Both the position numbers and the translations under genes were made by a program. A stretch of 8,693 nucleotides of DNA, taken from Xanthobacteraceae bacterium (GTDB taxonomy: Bacteria; Pseudomonadota; Alphaproteobacteria; Rhizobiales; Xanthobacteraceae). The number at the start of each line of letters is the position of its first letter. Positions within the stretch are counted from its first letter, which is position 1. The stretch lies in NCBI GenBank assembly GCA_030037105.1, contig JASHRY010000205.1, forward strand, positions 1-8,693, given 5' to 3'. The notes beneath the pieces are model-generated. The model was not told the DNA's origin and made no database searches. It saw only the letters and a program-made list of their open reading frames with translations. Below are positions 7,062 to 8,693 of this stretch, piece after piece.

Positions 7062-8090
7062 ATGAAGGACATTGGGAGCGTCGGGGCCATTGTCGGCGCC
7101 CTTACCGTAATCGCCGCGGCCATCGGCAGCGCGGTGCTGATCATTCTTCTCCACCCGCTGCTCAGGCGCTACGCCCTGGCGGAGCCAAACGCTCGTTCCT
7201 CGCACAGCACGCCGACTCCGCAGGGCGGCGGAATTGTCGTACTCGCCGCCATGGTGGCCGCAATTGGCATCGCAGTCGGCCTGCGATCGTTCGGCGCTTC
7301 ACTCGACGCGCCGCTTTCCGCGATCATCGTGGCGGCGGCGGCGATGGCCGGCGTCGGCGTAACCGCGGATATCCGCCTGCTTCGCATCGCCCCTCGCTTC
7401 TTGTTGCAGGCGATCATTGTCGCTGCCGTCATTTATACGCTGCCCAAAGATCTGCGCGTGTTCCGGCCACTGTCGTTGTGGCTGGAGCGGCCGCTCTTGG
7501 TGCTGGGCGGCTTGTGGTTCGTCAATCTGGTCAATTTCATGGACGGCCTCGACTGGATGACGGCGGCGGAAGTCATCCCGTTGACGGCAAGCCTCACCGT
7601 GCTCGGGATTGCCGGGGCGTTGCCGGCTGACGGTACTGTGGTGGCGCTCGCGCTCGGCGGCGCGGTGCTCGGCTTTGCCTATTTCAACCGTCCCGTCGCG
7701 AGACTCTTTCTCGGCGACGTTGGCAGCCTGCCGATCGGATTGCTCCTGGGTTGGCTCCTGCTCTTGGTCGCGGCGGGCGGGCATCTGGTGGCCGCGATCG
7801 TGATGCCGCTTTACTATCTCGCCGACGCCACCATCACGCTCCTATGGCGGCTGAGCCGCGGCAAGCCGGTCTGGGAGGCTCATCGCACGCACTTCTATCA
7901 GCGCGCCACCGACGGCGGCTATTCCGCAACCGAAATAATTGCGCGGGTTTTCCTCGCCAATCTCGGACTGTCGGCGCTGGCGATCATGACCGTAATCATG
8001 CCCGGCAGGCTTGGCGAGATCGCCGCGCTCGCCGGCGGCGGCGCACTGGTGGCCTGGCTCCTCATCACCTTTGCGCGCGGCAAGAAATAA
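7062..8090 (+). CDS. polyprenyl-phosphate sugar-phosphate transferase, glycosyltransferase family 4 (WecA/WbpL-like)
   Basis: This integral membrane enzyme of the WecA/MraY superfamily transfers a sugar-1-phosphate from a UDP-sugar to undecaprenyl phosphate, the first step of a lipid-linked glycan. It has 342 residues and many transmembrane segments. Motifs seen: PNARSSHSTPTPQGGGI (42-58), VNLVNFMDGLD (154-164; D161 and D164 match the NxxDGxD active-site aspartates), FLGDVGSLPIG (216-226; D219) and HRTHFYQR (274-281), the cytoplasmic HxxH loop. The usual DD motif in the first catalytic loop reads TAD (101-103), with only one Asp. ATG 7062 is preferred because the protein then begins just before helix 1; ATG 7038 would add eight residues, and neither has a strong binding site. 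Third positions are very GC-rich, unlike lptE next door. The exact sugar cannot be told from sequence. Confidence 0.9.
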   Translation: MKDIGSVGAIVGALTVIAAAIGSAVLIILLHPLLRRYALAEPNARSSHSTPTPQGGGIVVLAAMVAAIGIAVGLRSFGASLDAPLSAIIVAAAAMAGVGVTADIRLLRIAPRFLLQAIIVAAVIYTLPKDLRVFRPLSLWLERPLLVLGGLWFVNLVNFMDGLDWMTAAEVIPLTASLTVLGIAGALPADGTVVALALGGAVLGFAYFNRPVARLFLGDVGSLPIGLLLGWLLLLVAAGGHLVAAIVMPLYYLADATITLLWRLSRGKPVWEAHRTHFYQRATDGGYSATEIIARVFLANLGLSALAIMTVIMPGRLGEIAALAGGGALVAWLLITFARGKK

Positions 8091-8693
8091 GCCGAGACGG
8101 AACGACACCGGTCGTTTGCGAACTTCATATGATCTGCATATGATCTGCAGTCGCGCAAACGGTCGAAATTCACGGACAAGATCCGTATCGAGCTTGCGGC
8201 CCATGTTCTCCAGCACCTGATAGACCGCCTCGCAGGAGAAAGGAGGTTTATAGGCGCGCCGTTCGATCAGCGCCCCGAACACGTCGGCGATCGTCATCAT
8301 GCGAACGATGTCGGACAATTCACCCGCCCCGAGCCCGTGCGGATATCCCGATCCGTCAAGATATTCATGATGGTGAAGCACCACGTCGAGCATGTCCGGA
8401 TGAATTCCCGGCATCGCGCGCAACGCCTCGAATCCCAGGAGAGGATGTTGCTTCATCACGGCCATCTCTTTGTCGGTCAGGGCGCTGGGCTTTTCCAAGA
8501 TTGCGACGGGAACCCCGGCCTTGCCGATATCATGCAGCAATCCCCCGAACGCCAACTTCTGCCGGTCGCCGCTGCAAAAGCCGAGGTGCTGGCCGAACGC
8601 CACGCCCACGCCGGTGACCAAGAGGCAATGCTGGTAGGTCTGGCTGTGATGCTGACGCACGGTATCGATCCAGCGCACAAGTCCTTCCGCTTC
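7842..8693 (-). CDS. HD-GYP domain protein, probable c-di-GMP phosphodiesterase (5' end outside window)
   Basis: HD-GYP proteins are metal-dependent hydrolases that mostly cleave cyclic di-GMP. The frame is open to the right edge (EAEGLVRWIDTV), so the N-terminus lies beyond the window. Counted from a GTG at 8678, it shows LLHDIGK (47-53) with the HD pair at 49-50, and the signature HHHEYLDGSGYP (102-113). The metal-binding pattern therefore looks intact. The domain-like part ends at about residue 180 (REFRPFARLQII). A further 98 residues, rich in Arg, Gly and Ala and unlike the family, follow down to a TGA at 7842 and overlap the glycosyltransferase by 249 nt in antisense. Removing one copy of the 11-bp tandem repeat (8126-8147) would end the protein right after LQII, so the tail is probably a recent accident. 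An upstream sensor region may exist outside the window. Confidence 0.85.
   Translation of the reverse strand, partial: EAEGLVRWIDTVRQHHSQTYQHCLLVTGVGVAFGQHLGFCSGDRQKLAFGGLLHDIGKAGVPVAILEKPSALTDKEMAVMKQHPLLGFEALRAMPGIHPDMLDVVLHHHEYLDGSGYPHGLGAGELSDIVRMMTIADVFGALIERRAYKPPFSCEAVYQVLENMGRKLDTDLVREFRPFARLQIICRSYEVRKRPVSFRLGLFLAARKGDEEPGHQCAAAGERGDLAKPAGHDYGHDRQRRQSEIGEENPRNYFGCGIAAVGGALIEVRAMSLPDRLAAAQPP
8101..8116. terminator. short hairpin between the convergent genes
   Basis: AACGAC-ACCG-GTCGTT forms a perfect 6-bp stem with a 4-base loop, starting 11 nt after the glycosyltransferase stop. The T run after it is only a few bases, so as an intrinsic terminator it is weak. It lies between the glycosyltransferase stop and the presumed original stop of the HD-GYP gene, a fitting place for a two-way terminator. 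Confidence 0.35.
8126..8147. repeat. exact 11-bp tandem duplication in the HD-GYP 3' end
   Basis: The unit CATATGATCTG occurs at 8126-8136 and again at 8137-8147 without a mismatch, and two more bases (CA) continue the period. Eleven is not a multiple of three, so the duplication shifts the frame of the HD-GYP gene crossing it on the minus strand. With one copy removed that frame meets a TGA at once. Confidence 0.9.

Noticed and set aside
1..8693. CRISPR array, transposase, toxin-antitoxin or prophage module
   Set aside because: No regularly spaced repeats, no transposase or integrase motifs, and no small gene pair were found on either strand.

Overview
The window looks like a surface-polysaccharide or LPS accessory locus from an alphaproteobacterium of the Bradyrhizobium/Rhodopseudomonas group (Nitrobacteraceae). 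That placement is inference. It rests on the high GC and GC-rich third positions of several genes, on the style of the LptE C-terminus (NIRNRLASYFVAGT), and on the HD-GYP protein; no search was run.

Layout from left to right. Bases 1-247 hold no convincing gene, only a weak open stretch on the minus strand. An acyltransferase-3 (OafA/YrhL-type) gene follows on the plus strand. Its N-terminus starts at a GTG at 248, in a different frame from the main reading frame (388-1515), so it is interrupted by a frameshift. It converges on a complete UDP-glucose 6-dehydrogenase gene (minus, 2885 to 1575). The 335 bp upstream of that gene carry a decayed 3' end of a membrane-protein gene that once sat 18 nt in front of it. 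Next, on the minus strand, come lptD (5794 to 3221) and, about 526 bp upstream of it, lptE (6890 to 6321). Together they encode the outer-membrane LPS translocon. Divergent from lptE is a WecA/WbpL-like polyprenyl-phosphate sugar-phosphate transferase (plus, 7062-8090). It converges on an HD-GYP gene (minus) that runs off the right edge of the window.

How they could work together (inference). The membrane sugar-phosphate transferase starts a lipid-linked glycan. UDP-glucose dehydrogenase supplies UDP-glucuronate for acidic sugars. The acyltransferase, if functional, would decorate the glycan with acyl groups. LptD/LptE would insert the finished lipopolysaccharide into the outer leaflet of the outer membrane. 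The HD-GYP protein could tie nearby functions to c-di-GMP.

The most unusual points are these. lptD and lptE sit side by side, outside the usual lptFG-lptD-surA-pdxA-ksgA and leuS-lptE-holA neighbourhoods, which suggests a second, dedicated LPS export pair. The acyltransferase is split by a frameshift. An exact 11-bp tandem duplication appears to have removed the stop codon of the HD-GYP gene, pushing it 249 nt into the neighbouring gene. The glycosyltransferase lacks one of the two Asp residues of its DD motif. By eye, the acyltransferase and lptDE parts are poorer in GC than ugd and the glycosyltransferase, so the region looks like a mosaic.
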